Below, one piece after another: positions 17,324 to 26,804 of a stretch of 64,000 bases of DNA. Where the stretch lies: the NCBI RefSeq assembly GCF_030268085.1, contig NZ_BSDE01000001.1, positions 806,001-870,000 of the forward strand, in the 5' to 3' direction. Under the pieces are notes generated by a model. It was not told where the DNA came from and made no database searches. It saw only the letters and a program-made list of their open reading frames with translations. Every line of letters begins with the position of its first letter. Within the stretch, counting starts at the first letter, position 1. The stretch comes from Geothrix limicola (GTDB lineage: Bacteria > Acidobacteriota > Holophagae > Holophagales > Holophagaceae). Both the position numbers and the translations under genes were made by a program.

Positions 17324-19051
17324 TTAGCCCAGGAACGCCTTGAGCGTCTTGGAATACCGCGGATGACGGATCTTACGCAGCGCCTTCGACTCGATCTGGC
17401 GGATGCGCTCGCGGGTGACCGCGAACTCGCTGCCCACCTCCTCCAGCGTGTGTTCGGAGCCGTCGTCGCCCACGCCGAAGCGCATGCGGAGGACGCGCTC
17501 TTCGCGCTCGCTGAGGGTGTTGAGGACGTTGCGGACGGTCTCCTTGAGGCGCTGCTGCACGACCTGCTCCACGGGGGAGACGACGGTCTTGTCCTCGATG
17601 AAATCGCCCAGGTGGGAATCCTCCTCCTCGCCGATGGGCGTTTCGAGAGAGATGGGCTCCTGCGCGATCTTCATCACCTTGCGGACCTTGCCCACGGGCA
17701 TGTCCATGGCGTGCGCGATCTCTTCGCTGGACGGTTCGCGACCCAGCTTCTGCACCAGCTCGCGCTGGGTGCGGATGAGCTTGTTGATGGTCTCGATCAT
17801 GTGCACGGGAATGCGGATCGTGCGGGCCTGATCGGCGATGGCGCGGGTGATGGCCTGGCGGATCCACCAGGTGGCGTAGGTCGAGAACTTGAAGCCGCGG
17901 CTGTATTCGAACTTGTCCACGGCCTTCATGAGCCCGATGTTGCCCTCCTGGATGAGGTCCAGGAACTGCAGGCCACGGTTGGTGTAGCGCTTGGCGATGC
18001 TGACCACGAGGCGCAGGTTGGCTTCGATCAGCTCGGCCTTGGCACCGCGGCTGATGCTTTCGGCGGCCTTGAGGCCGTTGAAGTCCTTGTGGAACTGCTC
18101 GCTGGTGGTTTCGTACTTCTCGAAGAACTCGGCCAGCGTCTTTTCGATGTGGGCGAGCTCGTCCTTGTACTTGTCCTTCAGCTTGGCGAAGGCGGGGTTC
18201 TTCAGGCGGTCCCGCAGTTCGCGGCACTTGCGCTCGCCGGCCATCACCTGGCTGTGCTGGTGGGTGATGCGGTCGATGAGGCGCGTGACGGCCAGGCTGT
18301 TGAGGCCCAGCTTGCGGATCTGACGGGACAGGCGGCCGCGGGCCATGAGGACTTCGCGGTCGAGCTTGCGCTTCTTGGGCAGGGTCTTGGTGCCGGCATC
18401 CACCTGCAGCTTGAGGTCCAGCAGTTCCTGGAGGGCCTGATCGTAGACGAGCAGCTTCTCGAACTGGTGGTGCACGTGCTGGGTGGCCGACGTGCTCTCG
18501 GCATCCTCGTCGTCATCCACCTCGTCGGAAAGGCCCACCACCTCGCGGATCTTGCCGGGGTTCTCCTTCAGCATGCGACCGATGTCGATGAGCAGGCTGG
18601 CGGCCAGACGCGAGCGGGAAAGCGCGCGCATGACGCTGCGCACGCCGATCTCGATGCGCTTGGCGATCTCGACTTCGTCCTCGCGCTTGAGGAGGGGCAC
18701 CGTGCCCATCTCCTTGAGATACATGCGGACGGGATCGTTGAACTTGTCGCTGTCGGGGCTGTCGATCTCGACTTCGAGATCCTTGTCGGCCTTGCCGGAA
18801 CCGCCCTCGACCACGATGAATTCGGGTTCGATGGCTTCGCGGTTGGCCTGGGCTTCTTCTTCGGTGGCGCCGATGCCCACGCCCAGACGGGCGAACAGGC
18901 TCAGGACCACCTCGAGGTCCGCCGGGCTGGAGGCGGCGTCGGGGAGGAAGTCATTGAGCTGGTCAACCAGCAGGAATCCGTTTTTCCTTCCGATGGAGAT
19001 CAGGGCTTTGGTCAGGGCGTAGTAGCTGTCGCGTTGCGGCGTTGGAACCAT
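17324..19051 (-). CDS. rpoD: RNA polymerase primary sigma factor
   Basis: A 575-residue housekeeping sigma-70. It has an N-terminal region 1.1-like part, an acidic linker (DDDEDAES), and a non-conserved insertion. The core region 2 is [20 protein letters not shown] and [17 protein letters not shown], region 3 begins [12 protein letters not shown], and region 4.2 carries the helix-turn-helix [20 protein letters not shown] and ends [13 protein letters not shown] lies before the ATG. dnaG is upstream on the same strand, the classic macromolecular-synthesis pairing (rpsU is absent here). A strong promoter lies in the dnaG-rpoD gap, so rpoD can be transcribed alone. Confidence 0.97.
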   Translation of the reverse strand: MVPTPQRDSYYALTKALISIGRKNGFLLVDQLNDFLPDAASSPADLEVVLSLFARLGVGIGATEEEAQANREAIEPEFIVVEGGSGKADKDLEVEIDSPDSDKFNDPVRMYLKEMGTVPLLKREDEVEIAKRIEIGVRSVMRALSRSRLAASLLIDIGRMLKENPGKIREVVGLSDEVDDDEDAESTSATQHVHHQFEKLLVYDQALQELLDLKLQVDAGTKTLPKKRKLDREVLMARGRLSRQIRKLGLNSLAVTRLIDRITHQHSQVMAGERKCRELRDRLKNPAFAKLKDKYKDELAHIEKTLAEFFEKYETTSEQFHKDFNGLKAAESISRGAKAELIEANLRLVVSIAKRYTNRGLQFLDLIQEGNIGLMKAVDKFEYSRGFKFSTYATWWIRQAITRAIADQARTIRIPVHMIETINKLIRTQRELVQKLGREPSSEEIAHAMDMPVGKVRKVMKIAQEPISLETPIGEEEDSHLGDFIEDKTVVSPVEQVVQQRLKETVRNVLNTLSEREERVLRMRFGVGDDGSEHTLEEVGSEFAVTRERIRQIESKALRKIRHPRYSKTLKAFLG

Positions 19052-19150
19052 TCGGACCTCAAAGAGCGCTGCGAACTTCGGACCGGGGGACCCGGTAACC
19101 GAGGGATGTACAGATCTCGGCCAATGTACCGACCGAGTCCGGAACTTTTC

Positions 19151-19178
19151 AGTATAGGGGATCGGCCGAATCAGGCAA
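19151..19178 (-). promoter_or_regulatory. Sigma-70 promoter of rpoD
   Basis: On the minus strand -35 TTGCCT (19178-19173) and -10 TATACT (19156-19151, five of six consensus) are separated by 16 bases. This gives an untranslated leader of roughly 95 bases before the rpoD ATG. The leader contains short inverted repeats (for example TGTACA words near 19109 and 19125). Confidence 0.7.
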
Positions 19179-19199
19179 GAGCTGAAGTCTTGGCAGAGA

Positions 19200-20927
19200 T
19201 CAGCGCAGACCCCTCCGGCGACGGGACAGCTCCTTCTGGCGGGCCAGCAGGTCGTTCTGCCGCGCCATCACCCGGTTCATGAGGGCCTGGTCCACCACGG
19301 TGCTCGGATCCTGGAGCAGGCGGTTGTTGGCCTGGAGCTCCCGGTCCACGTACCGGCCTTCAAGCTTCACGAACAGGGCCTCGGCATCGCGTCCCGCCTC
19401 ATCCTGGCGGCTGGCCTGGGCTTCCAGATGCCGCAGGCAGGCCACCACGCCTTCGGGCAGCAGGGAGGAATCCCCTTCGGCATCCAGCAGGGCCTGCAGC
19501 AATGGCGCGCCGTCCAGGCTTTCCCACCAGGCGGGGGGCGCCTCCTGCACGCGCCGCCACTGGCCCGAGGCACAGAGCAGCAGGAGGCTGCGGATCAGCT
19601 CGTCCATCTGGGGCAGGACGGGGGCCTGGGCCGGAGCCTCCTCGGTCGCCTGGATCGGCGCCTGGCGGCCCTTCACGGCCCGGTCCAGCTCCTGGATGGG
19701 CACCTGCAGCTGGTGGGCCAGGCTGGAGAAGAGGTCGCGGGTTTCCGTGGTGCGGGGCAGGTAGGGCAGGAAATCCAGCAGGTCCTTGAAGGCGCCCATG
19801 CGATCCGAGATGCGGCGCAGATCCTTGCCTTCCATGGCGCGGTCCACCATGAAGGCCGTCCAGTCCGGCGCGGCGCGCAGGAGGTCGCGGAAGGCCTCGC
19901 CGCCGAGCTTGAGGCACCAGGTGTCGGGATCCTCGCCCTGGGGCAGTTCCAGCAGGCGCACCTCGAAACCCAGGGGCAGGGCCATTCTCAGGCTCTTCTC
20001 CATGGCCCGGCGGCCCGCCGAATCGCCGTCGAAGCAGAGGATGACGCGGCGGGTGAAGCGGCCCAAGGCCTTCAGGTGATCCTCGGTGAGGGCCGTGCCC
20101 AGGGGCGCCACCGCCTGGTGGATGCCGTGCTGATGAAGCTGCAGCACGTCGAAATAGCCCTCCACCACCAGGGCTCCGTCGCGCATGGCGCCTTTGGCGC
20201 GGTGGAAGCCGAAGAGGGTGTTCCCCTTGTGGAAGAGGGGCGTGTCGCGGGTGTTGAGGTACTTGGGCTGCCCCTCGCCCATGATCCTTCCGCCGAAGGC
20301 CACGATGCGGCCGCGGGCGTCGTGGATGGGGATGGTGAGGCGGTTGCGGAGGAAGTCGATCTGGGTGCCCCGCTCGCTGCGGCTGGCCAGGCCCGTCTGC
20401 TCCAGCAGCTCACCGGAGAAGTTCAGGCCGCGGAGGTGGTTCACCAGGGCATCCCAGGCATCGAGCGCCATGCCGAAACCCGCCTCGGCGAGGAAGGCCC
20501 CTTCGTAGCCGCGGTTTCGCAGATAGGCGCGGGCGCCCTCGTGCCGGGCCAGCTGGGCCTCGAAAAAGGCCTGGGCCGCGTCCAGGGCCGAGCGCATGCG
20601 GGTTTCCAGATCCACTTCGGCGGAAGGTCGCTCCCGCCGCTGGGGCAGGTCGATGCCCGCGGCCCGCGCCAGCTGCTCGAGAGCCTCGGGGAAGCTCATG
20701 CCCTCCCGCTCCATGAGCCAGGCGAAGGCATCGCCGTGCTTGCCGCAGCCGAAGCAGTGGTAGAAGCCGCGTCCCGGCACCACCTGGAAGCTGGGGCTGC
20801 GCTCGGCGTGGAAGGGGCAGAGGCCCACGTGGGCCGAGCCCTGCTTGCGCAGCTTCACCGCCGAGCCCACCAGGGCCAGCAGGTCCGTGGCGTCCCGGAC
20901 GCGCTCGACGATTTCACGGTCACGCAT
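19200..20927 (-). CDS. dnaG: DNA primase
   Basis: A 575-residue primase that makes RNA primers for replication. The N-terminal CHC2 zinc ribbon is clear ([11 protein letters not shown], then [13 protein letters not shown]-like spacing), followed by the primase core. The TOPRIM domain contains [15 protein letters not shown] and the acidic [12 protein letters not shown] motif near residue 305. The C-terminal third is less conserved, as usual for the helicase-binding region. The longest frame begins at 20960, but the family N-terminus [15 protein letters not shown] starts at 20927 and has AGGAAG about 9 bases upstream. rpoD is downstream. Confidence 0.95.
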   Translation of the reverse strand: MRDREIVERVRDATDLLALVGSAVKLRKQGSAHVGLCPFHAERSPSFQVVPGRGFYHCFGCGKHGDAFAWLMEREGMSFPEALEQLARAAGIDLPQRRERPSAEVDLETRMRSALDAAQAFFEAQLARHEGARAYLRNRGYEGAFLAEAGFGMALDAWDALVNHLRGLNFSGELLEQTGLASRSERGTQIDFLRNRLTIPIHDARGRIVAFGGRIMGEGQPKYLNTRDTPLFHKGNTLFGFHRAKGAMRDGALVVEGYFDVLQLHQHGIHQAVAPLGTALTEDHLKALGRFTRRVILCFDGDSAGRRAMEKSLRMALPLGFEVRLLELPQGEDPDTWCLKLGGEAFRDLLRAAPDWTAFMVDRAMEGKDLRRISDRMGAFKDLLDFLPYLPRTTETRDLFSSLAHQLQVPIQELDRAVKGRQAPIQATEEAPAQAPVLPQMDELIRSLLLLCASGQWRRVQEAPPAWWESLDGAPLLQALLDAEGDSSLLPEGVVACLRHLEAQASRQDEAGRDAEALFVKLEGRYVDRELQANNRLLQDPSTVVDQALMNRVMARQNDLLARQKELSRRRRGLR

Positions 20928-20940
20928 GGATTGAGACTTC

Positions 20941-21062
20941 CTGAAAAAAAGAAACCACACTCGCGGGGTCGCAGAGGTGGCCGAGGGTGCATAGCAAAGC
21001 CTTCCAACAGCATAACCTCGGCGCCCTCTGCTTTCTCGGTGCTCTCTGCGAGTGCCTTTTCT
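20941..21062. repeat. Long bidirectional hairpin between dnaG and the divergent P-loop gene
   Basis: Nested inverted repeats: CACTCGC (20958-20964) with GCGAGTG (21048-21054), GCAGAG (20971-20976) with CTCTGC (21026-21031), and CCGAGG (20981-20986) with CCTCGG (21016-21021). On the minus strand the hairpin runs into a T tract (20951-20944) ending 16 bases before the dnaG ATG. On the plus strand it runs into CCTTTTCTT. It resembles a terminator but sits at the 5' side of both flanking genes. Confidence 0.65.
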
Positions 21063-21120
21063 TCCGTGATTTACGTTTGGCTAGGGCGTGGCATGCTTGA
21101 GGATTCGTTCGGTGAATCCC

Positions 21121-22110
21121 ATGAGCCAGCTCCTCGACACCATCCTGCTCTTCAGCCTGCCCGCCTCGGGCAAGTCAGAGGTGCGCCGCTACCTCGCCAG
21201 CCTCACGCCGGACCAGTGCCGGAACGACTTCCACATGGGCCCCACGTTGCAGTTGGACGACTATCCCTACGTCCACCTCATGCACCGCATCGACGACGAG
21301 CTGAAGGCGAACGGCCTTGGTTACGCCTACTACCACGGCCCCAACCGCCCCTTCCGTGACAACTGGACCTGGGCCGTGCTCATCGAGCTGCTGAACGAGG
21401 ATTACGCCAACCTCATGGCCAGCCGCCAGACCCTGGTGGCCAGCGCCGCCCAGCACCTCTTCGACCGCCTCGACGCGGCCCACGCGAAGGTGGGCCTGTC
21501 CCAGCCCCTCGGCGAGATCCCCCACCGCATCCGCGTGCGCATGGCCGAGGCGCTCGAGGCCGAGTGCCGCGCCGAGCTGGACGCCCTCAACCGCCAGAAC
21601 GCCCAGGACAAGGCCGGGCGCACGCTGGTCATCGAAGCCGCCCGGGGCGGCGCCAACGGATCGGCCTTCCCGCTCTGCCCGCCTCACGGCTACGACACGG
21701 CCTTCCAGACGCTGTCCCCGGCCATCCTCGACAAAGCCTCCGTGCTCTACGTGTGGGTGGATCCGACGGAAAGCCGCCGCAAGAACATCGAGCGCGGCCG
21801 CCCCGACGGCCAGGGCAGCATCCTGCACCACAGCGTGCCCATGGAGGTGATGCTGGGCCAGTACGGCACCGATGACATGGCCTGGCTCATGGAGCAGAGC
21901 GACCGCCCCGGCACCATCCGAGTGGAGCGCCTCATCCAGGTCGGCGACCGGTACGAGACCCGGGTCTACCACCTGCCCGTGGCCCGCTTCGACAACCGCC
22001 GGGACCTGACCACCTTTGTTCGCGAAGACCAGAAGCAGTGGAAGCCCGAGGACGTGAAGGCCATTCACGGCGGCCTGAAGGCGGCCTTCGACCAGCTGGC
22101 GAAGCGCTAA
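21121..22110 (+). CDS. Unrecognised P-loop NTPase
   Basis: A 329-residue soluble protein I do not recognise by name. A Walker A-like motif SLPASGKSEVRRYL lies at about residues 11-24, directly after a hydrophobic strand (LDTILLFS), as in small nucleotide or nucleoside kinases. A later strand VLYVWVDPTESRRKNIERGR (around residue 215) resembles the lid/Arg region of kinases of that fold. A Trp/Tyr/His-rich YYHGPNRPFRDNWTW segment follows the P-loop by about 70 residues. ATG 21121 is used; GTG 21112 is equally likely because GAGGA is 8 bases before it. It is divergent from dnaG and ends before a strong hairpin. A phosphotransfer role is inference only. Confidence 0.75.
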   Translation: MSQLLDTILLFSLPASGKSEVRRYLASLTPDQCRNDFHMGPTLQLDDYPYVHLMHRIDDELKANGLGYAYYHGPNRPFRDNWTWAVLIELLNEDYANLMASRQTLVASAAQHLFDRLDAAHAKVGLSQPLGEIPHRIRVRMAEALEAECRAELDALNRQNAQDKAGRTLVIEAARGGANGSAFPLCPPHGYDTAFQTLSPAILDKASVLYVWVDPTESRRKNIERGRPDGQGSILHHSVPMEVMLGQYGTDDMAWLMEQSDRPGTIRVERLIQVGDRYETRVYHLPVARFDNRRDLTTFVREDQKQWKPEDVKAIHGGLKAAFDQLAKR

Positions 22111-22129
22111 CACCCGCCGGTTGATTCAC

Positions 22130-22200
22130 CGCCGAGAACGCAGAGGCCAAGATCGCCTTCCTCTGCGTTCTCGGCGTTCTCTGCGGTTGGCGTGTCTTTT
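22130..22200. terminator. Perfect 17-bp hairpin between convergent genes
   Basis: Left arm 22130-22146 and right arm 22160-22176 are perfectly complementary over 17 bases (CGCCGAGAACGCAGAGG) with a 13-base loop. The right arm continues as the related word TTCTCTGCGGTTGGCG and ends in TCTTTT on the plus strand. It lies between the plus-strand P-loop gene and the minus-strand transporter, so it can serve as a terminator for the former. Confidence 0.75.
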
Positions 22201-22202
22201 AA

Positions 22203-23546
22203 TCAGTGCGCCCCGTTGCCGGCCTTGGCGTTCCAGATGCGGGTCATGATGAAGGCGCCGATGAGGCTGAAGGGGATGATGGAGCCGACCCACACCCAGG
22301 CGTGGGCGGGCTGGTGGCCGTGCGTGGCCACGCCATCCCACCCGTAGGTCTTGAGCACCCAGCCGAGGCCGAAGCCCGTGAGGCCCGAGCCGATGTACTG
22401 GATGCCGTCCAGCGCGCCCGCCACGGAGGCCGCGGCCTTGCGCCCGCCGAAATCCATGCTGGCGGTGCCGCTGAGCATGCCGTGCACGCCGAAGATGAAC
22501 ATGGCCGTGAGGCCCAGCAGCAGCACGGCCCAGACCTGGCCACCGGGCGTGCCCTGGCCGAGCGTCATGCCCAGCAGGCCGAGCATCAGCACCTGCACCA
22601 GGTAGAAGAGGAAGGCCACGGGAGGCCGCCTCGACTGGAAGAGCTTGTCGCTCATCCAGCCGCAGAGCAGGCCGCCGAGTATGCCGCCGCCCATGAAGGC
22701 GATGCCCGTCCACCAGAAGAGGTGCTCCTTCTTGCCCAGGTGGTAGATCTCCTGCAGGTACTCGGTGAAGTAGAGCATCACGCCCTGGCGCACGAAGCCC
22801 GTGCAGAACTCCGCGAAGATGAGCGCGACGATCACGGGATTGTGGAAGACCTTGCGCATGAGGTCGCCCAGGGGCAGGGGCGCGTCCTCGGCGTGGTGGG
22901 CGTTGGAGCCGTCGCCCGTGTCGAAATCGACGTGCCCGGCATGGCTGGGGCGGTTGCGCACGAGGAACCAGTCCACGGCGAACATGAAGGCCATGGCCGC
23001 CGCCGGCACGAACCAGATGACGGTCCAGCTGCGGAAGCTGGCCAGCAACCAGGCCCCGATGGTGGTGGCCAGGAAGTAGCCCGAGCTGATCATGATGCCG
23101 AAGATGCCGCCGAAGACGCCGCGTTCGCTGACGTGGAACCAGGTGCTGTTCACCTTCACCACGGACAGCGCGCCGAAGCTCTGGAAGTACATGTTCGCGC
23201 TCCAGAGCAGGCTCATGCTCAGGAGGATCTGGGTGACGTGGTTGTTCAGGAACATGAACCCGATGGCCAGGTTCAGGAGGGCCGCGCCGAGGGATCCGAG
23301 CAGGATGGCCTTGCGCCCGCCGAAGCGGTCCGCCAGCGGGCCGTTGAAGGCCACGGCCAGGCCGTAGGTCCAGAAGCCCGCGGAGGCGATGAGTCCCATC
23401 TGCGCCTTGTCGAGGTGGTACCAGGCGCCGATGTCGTTCTTCACGATGTTGAAGTTGTAGCGGCCCATGTACATGGCCGCGTAGGTCAGCCCCAGGGGAA
23501 ACCAGTTCAGGAAGCGGCGCAAACGAAAGGCGGGGCTGTGATCCAA
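22203..23546 (-). CDS. OPA-family MFS transporter (GlpT/UhpT-like)
   Basis: A 447-residue transporter with about 12 transmembrane segments. The N-terminal pattern FLNWFPLGLTYAAMYMGRYNFNIVKNDIG and the loop NGPLADRFGGRKAIL are typical of the organophosphate:phosphate antiporter family (GlpT, UhpT, UhpC, PgtP). It probably exchanges a phosphorylated sugar or glycerol compound for phosphate at the inner membrane; the substrate is not readable. The start codon is TTG at 23546, chosen because GAGG lies 6 bases upstream and the family N-terminus follows immediately. No sensor-kinase genes for UhpABC-type control are adjacent. Confidence 0.88.
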   Translation of the reverse strand: MDHSPAFRLRRFLNWFPLGLTYAAMYMGRYNFNIVKNDIGAWYHLDKAQMGLIASAGFWTYGLAVAFNGPLADRFGGRKAILLGSLGAALLNLAIGFMFLNNHVTQILLSMSLLWSANMYFQSFGALSVVKVNSTWFHVSERGVFGGIFGIMISSGYFLATTIGAWLLASFRSWTVIWFVPAAAMAFMFAVDWFLVRNRPSHAGHVDFDTGDGSNAHHAEDAPLPLGDLMRKVFHNPVIVALIFAEFCTGFVRQGVMLYFTEYLQEIYHLGKKEHLFWWTGIAFMGGGILGGLLCGWMSDKLFQSRRPPVAFLFYLVQVLMLGLLGMTLGQGTPGGQVWAVLLLGLTAMFIFGVHGMLSGTASMDFGGRKAAASVAGALDGIQYIGSGLTGFGLGWVLKTYGWDGVATHGHQPAHAWVWVGSIIPFSLIGAFIMTRIWNAKAGNGAH

Positions 23547-23643
23547 AGGAACCTCGATGGATTCAAAGGTACCGGAGCCTCCCCGCTACCCCAAGCCACA
23601 AGGCTGTAACTCCGATCAAGTCCCGCCTGGCGTGATGAACTGC

Positions 23644-24189
23644 CTACTGCACCTTGTGGAAGACCTCGTCGGTGCCCGTGAGTTCCCAGGCGCCCTTGCG
23701 GCGCTCGAAGGTGGCGTAGCGCACCCGGGTCTGGCCGAGCTTCGCATCCTGGTGCAGGGCCTGGAAGAGGGCGAACTGGGCGGTGGGCTTCTCTAGCCGG
23801 ATCTCGTAGGCCACGCGGCAGCCTTCGCGGGTGGGCTCCATCTTGAAGGCGCGGACGAAGTTCGCCTCAGCGGCGGGCATCGCGAAGCCCTTGGGGGCGG
23901 CCTTGATGGCCTTGGGGGCATCCGGCTTCAGTCGGAAGGTGAAGCTCTCCCTGGTGCCCTCGGTCTTGGCGGTGATGTCGAACCAGCCCGTCTTCTCGAG
24001 GTTGGCCTTGAGGTCGGTGATGCGCAGGTGTTCGGGGGTGCCCTTCTCGGCCATTACCTGATCGGGCACGGTGACGGGGACCACCACGGGGTAGTCCTTG
24101 CGGATCAGATCCTCGGCCTTGGTGCGATCCAGCTTGGAGCTGCAGGCCAGGGTGAGCAGCAGGGCGGGCAAGAGCAGAAGGTGGCGCAT
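23644..24189 (-). CDS. Hypothetical lipoprotein
   Basis: A 181-residue protein with a lipoprotein signal peptide: hydrophobic LLLLPALLLTLAC with the lipobox Cys at residue 16. The mature part begins SSKLDRTKAEDLIRKDYPVVVPVTVP, has no recognised domain, and includes a Lys/Pro-rich centre and a YEIRLEKPTAQFALFQAL segment. The longest frame begins at 24252, but ATG 24189 has AAGGAAA upstream and gives a clean signal peptide. It is divergent from kbl. The pattern resembles single-domain lipoproteins conserved in Holophagae-like genomes; no function can be assigned. Confidence 0.75.
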   Translation of the reverse strand: MRHLLLLPALLLTLACSSKLDRTKAEDLIRKDYPVVVPVTVPDQVMAEKGTPEHLRITDLKANLEKTGWFDITAKTEGTRESFTFRLKPDAPKAIKAAPKGFAMPAAEANFVRAFKMEPTREGCRVAYEIRLEKPTAQFALFQALHQDAKLGQTRVRYATFERRKGAWELTGTDEVFHKVQ

Positions 24190-24298
24190 GGTCGTTTCCT
24201 TATCGATTCGCAACGTTTCGCAAGAATGGTGACACAACAACCTGTTCGCCACACAACCTCGCAGTATCCTATGAAGCTTCTGATGATAGGAGATCGTC

Positions 24299-25492
24299 GT
24301 GAATCCTGGCTACCTGGCCCACCTCAACCGCGAGATCGAGCTGCTGAAGGAGGCCGGACTCTACAAGACCGAGCGCGTCATCACCTCGCCCCAGCAGCCC
24401 CAGATGAAGGCCAACGGCAAGGATGTCGTCTGCCTTTGCGCCAACAACTACCTGGGCCTGGCCAACCACCCCGATGTCATCCAGGCCGCCAAGACGGTGA
24501 TGGATGCTCACGGCTTCGGCATGGCCTCGGTACGCTTCATCTGCGGCACCCAGGACATCCACCGGGAACTGGAACTGAAGCTGGCCGCCTTCCTCGGCTT
24601 CGAGGACACGCAGCTCTACTCCTCCTGCTTCGACGCCAACGGCGCCATCTTCGAAGGTCTGCTGGGCGAGGAGGACGCCATCATCAGCGATGCGCTGAAC
24701 CACGCCTCCATCATCGACGGCATCCGGCTCTGCAAGGCCAAGCGCTTCCGCTATGCCAACTCCGACATGGCCGACCTGGAAGCCCAGCTCAAGGCCGCCG
24801 ACGCCGCCGGTGCCCGCTTCAAGCTGGTGGTGACCGACGGCGTGTTCAGCATGGACGGCTACATCGCCAAGCTCGGCGAGATCTGCGACCTGGCCGAGAA
24901 ATACGGCGCGATGGTGATGGTGGACGACAGCCACGCCGTGGGTTTCATGGGTGTGAACGGACGTGGCACGCATGAGCACTGTGGGGTCATGGGCCGCATC
25001 GACTTCATGACGGGCACCTTCGGCAAGGCCCTGGGCGGCGCCTCCGGCGGCTACATCGCGGGCAAGAAGGAAGCCATCGACTGGCTGCGCCAGAAGGCGC
25101 GCCCCTACCTGTTCTCCAACTCCGTGGCCCCCGCCATCGTGGCCGCCACGCTGAAGGTGCTGGACCTGCTCAAGAACAGCCAGGGCCTCATCAAGCAGGT
25201 GCATGAGAATGCCCGGTACTTCCGCGCCGGCATGGAGAAGGCCGGCTTTAAGCTGCTGCCGGGCGAGCACCCCATCGTGCCCGTCATGCTCTACGAAGCG
25301 CCGCTGGCCCAGGAATTCGCCAAGCGCCTGCTGGACGAGGGCGTCTACGTCATCGGCTTCTTCTTCCCCGTCGTGCCGAAGGGCCAGGCCCGCATCCGCA
25401 CCCAGATGAGCGCGGCCCACACCCGCGCGGACCTCGACCACGCCATCCAGGCCTTCACCAAGGTGGGCCGCGAACTGGGCGTGATCAGCTAG
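24299..25492 (+). CDS. kbl: Glycine C-acetyltransferase (2-amino-3-ketobutyrate CoA ligase)
   Basis: A 397-residue PLP enzyme of the alpha-oxoamine synthase family. It cleaves 2-amino-3-oxobutyrate with CoA to glycine and acetyl-CoA, the second step of threonine breakdown. Visible blocks are [47 protein letters not shown] (PLP-contacting Asp and His) and the PLP lysine loop [14 protein letters not shown]. The GTG start has AGGAG 6 bases upstream. Its pathway partner tdh is on the same strand but 4.7 kb away, with asnB and others between. Other AOS enzymes (BioF, HemA) are less likely because the N-terminal and lysine-loop blocks are Kbl-like. Confidence 0.93.
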   Translation: MNPGYLAHLNREIELLKEAGLYKTERVITSPQQPQMKANGKDVVCLCANNYLGLANHPDVIQAAKTVMDAHGFGMASVRFICGTQDIHRELELKLAAFLGFEDTQLYSSCFDANGAIFEGLLGEEDAIISDALNHASIIDGIRLCKAKRFRYANSDMADLEAQLKAADAAGARFKLVVTDGVFSMDGYIAKLGEICDLAEKYGAMVMVDDSHAVGFMGVNGRGTHEHCGVMGRIDFMTGTFGKALGGASGGYIAGKKEAIDWLRQKARPYLFSNSVAPAIVAATLKVLDLLKNSQGLIKQVHENARYFRAGMEKAGFKLLPGEHPIVPVMLYEAPLAQEFAKRLLDEGVYVIGFFFPVVPKGQARIRTQMSAAHTRADLDHAIQAFTKVGRELGVIS

Positions 25493-25564
25493 AAAAACCT
25501 TTGGCCGGGGCTTGCGCCTCGGCGGACAAGGGCGCATGGTGTCTCGGGATTCTCGGGAGGTTGC

Positions 25565-26336
25565 GTGACCTTGCCGCCGAAGCGTGAGCCCTCGCCGCAT
25601 GACACCGCCGAATACACCTTCGAGGAGATCCTCGCGAGGCTGGAACTGGGACGCCTGCAGGTGGAGGCCACGGAGGCCGGCTCTCGCCTCGTGATGACGC
25701 ACGCTGAGGCGCCACCGCGAGAGCGCAGGCAGGGCGACTCGAAGGCACCGGCCCCAGGCGAGCGACGCACCTTCAAGCCGCTGAACTTGCCCACCCTCTT
25801 CCCGGAAACGGGGGCCGATCCTGATCCTCGTGGTGGGCGGCTTCGCCACCGACGCTTCGCTGCATCGTCAGGCACCTTTCTGGGAGGATGACGCCGCCGG
25901 CGGATACCTCATCTGGCAGGCCCTGGGCCGGGCGAAGCTGCTGCACAAGAAGGATGCGGGCTACACCCTGGGGCGCGGCGGGTTCTGGGATCCGGCGCCG
26001 CCGCGCACCCTGGGGCTCGCCATGACCTACGTGGGCTTCCGTCCGGCCCAGGGGGCCGTGGACTTCGATCAGGTGGTGCACCCCTGGAACATCCACCGCC
26101 TCGAAACCCTGGCCCAGGGCTGCTGGAGCCGCTCCATGGACCGGCTCAAGATCATCACCCTGGGCGAAGCCGCGCGCTTCATGATGTGCGCCATCGCCTA
26201 CGGCATGCCGGGCATCCCCGTGCTGTCGCTGCCGGAGCCCACGCCGGACGAGCTGTCCCGCGACCTGGGCCACGATTCCACGGCCGGCCTGTGGCTGGAC
26301 TGGGCCTCAGACCTGCTGGCCGTCGGCCGGAGCTGA
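25565..26336 (+). pseudogene. Hypothetical protein broken by a single-G frameshift
   Basis: Two overlapping open frames form one gene of about 256 residues if one G is removed from the five-G run at 25810-25814. The first frame starts at GTG 25565 (GGGAGG 7 bases upstream) and encodes about 83 residues, ending ...FKPLNLPTLFPETG. The second frame then continues smoothly as PILILVVGGFATDASLHRQ, with an alpha/beta-type core (LVVGGFATD strand, GYLIWQALGR helix, PWNIHRLETLAQGCW, then IPVLSLPEPTPDEL). Without the shift the first frame ends at 25891. I do not recognise the family; the fold may be a small glycosylase-like Rossmannoid, but this is weak. It overlaps the end of the convergent MauE-like gene by 30 bases. 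A sequencing error, a true mutation and programmed slippage all remain possible. Confidence 0.7.
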
Positions 26337-26804
26337 ATTCCCGCCGTGCCGCCGCGGGGTTGTGGCCCAGAGGAGCTGAATGGCCAGGAGCAGCAGCCCG
26401 GCATCCCGCAGGATGGACCAGCGCATGTCGGTCAGGCGCTCGGCCTGAGTCTTGGGGGCCGTGGCGCCGAAGCAGCCGCAATCCACGGGATGGTGCCGCA
26501 CCAGATTGATGGACAGGGCCAGGCCGAAGGCTAGGAGCAGCGTCGCTACCCAGGTGGACGCAGCCCGCAGCCAGAAGCCCAGGCAGAGCGCCAGCCCGCA
26601 GAACAGTTCGAGCCAGGGCAGCGCGAGGGCCAGGGGGTTGAGGCTCCAGGCGGGAAAGAGCTCGTAGGCCCAGATGGACTTGGCGAAGGCGGGGGGGTCG
26701 GCGATCTTGGGCAGGGCGGCGCCGACGAAGACCAGTCCGAGCGCGATCCTCACGACCAGCGTCAGTCTCGGGTGCAGAAGGTGGCGCGACGTCGCGGGAC
26801 TCAT
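26307..26804 (-). CDS. MauE/DoxX-like membrane protein
   Basis: A 165-residue protein with four transmembrane segments. It has the DoxX/MauE pattern RIALGLVFVGAALPKIADPPAFAKSIWAY-like start, a central LELFCGLALCLGFWLR helix, and the HHPVDCGCFG motif with closely spaced cysteines that marks MauE-type proteins. MauE-family proteins help disulfide formation or maturation of periplasmic enzymes. The start ATG overlaps the stop of the upstream rhodanese gene by ATGA, so the two are coupled. Redox or sulfur chemistry at the membrane is the likely shared theme. No methylamine dehydrogenase genes are present, so the classical mau role does not apply. Confidence 0.85.
   Translation of the reverse strand: MSPATSRHLLHPRLTLVVRIALGLVFVGAALPKIADPPAFAKSIWAYELFPAWSLNPLALALPWLELFCGLALCLGFWLRAASTWVATLLLAFGLALSINLVRHHPVDCGCFGATAPKTQAERLTDMRWSILRDAGLLLLAIQLLWATTPRRHGGNSAPADGQQV

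Noticed and set aside
17252-19282. A 676-codon open frame opposite rpoD.
   Set aside because: It is antisense to rpoD and begins inside its terminator.
26307-26804. Methylamine dehydrogenase cluster role for the MauE-like protein.
   Set aside because: No mauA, mauB or mauD genes are present nearby.
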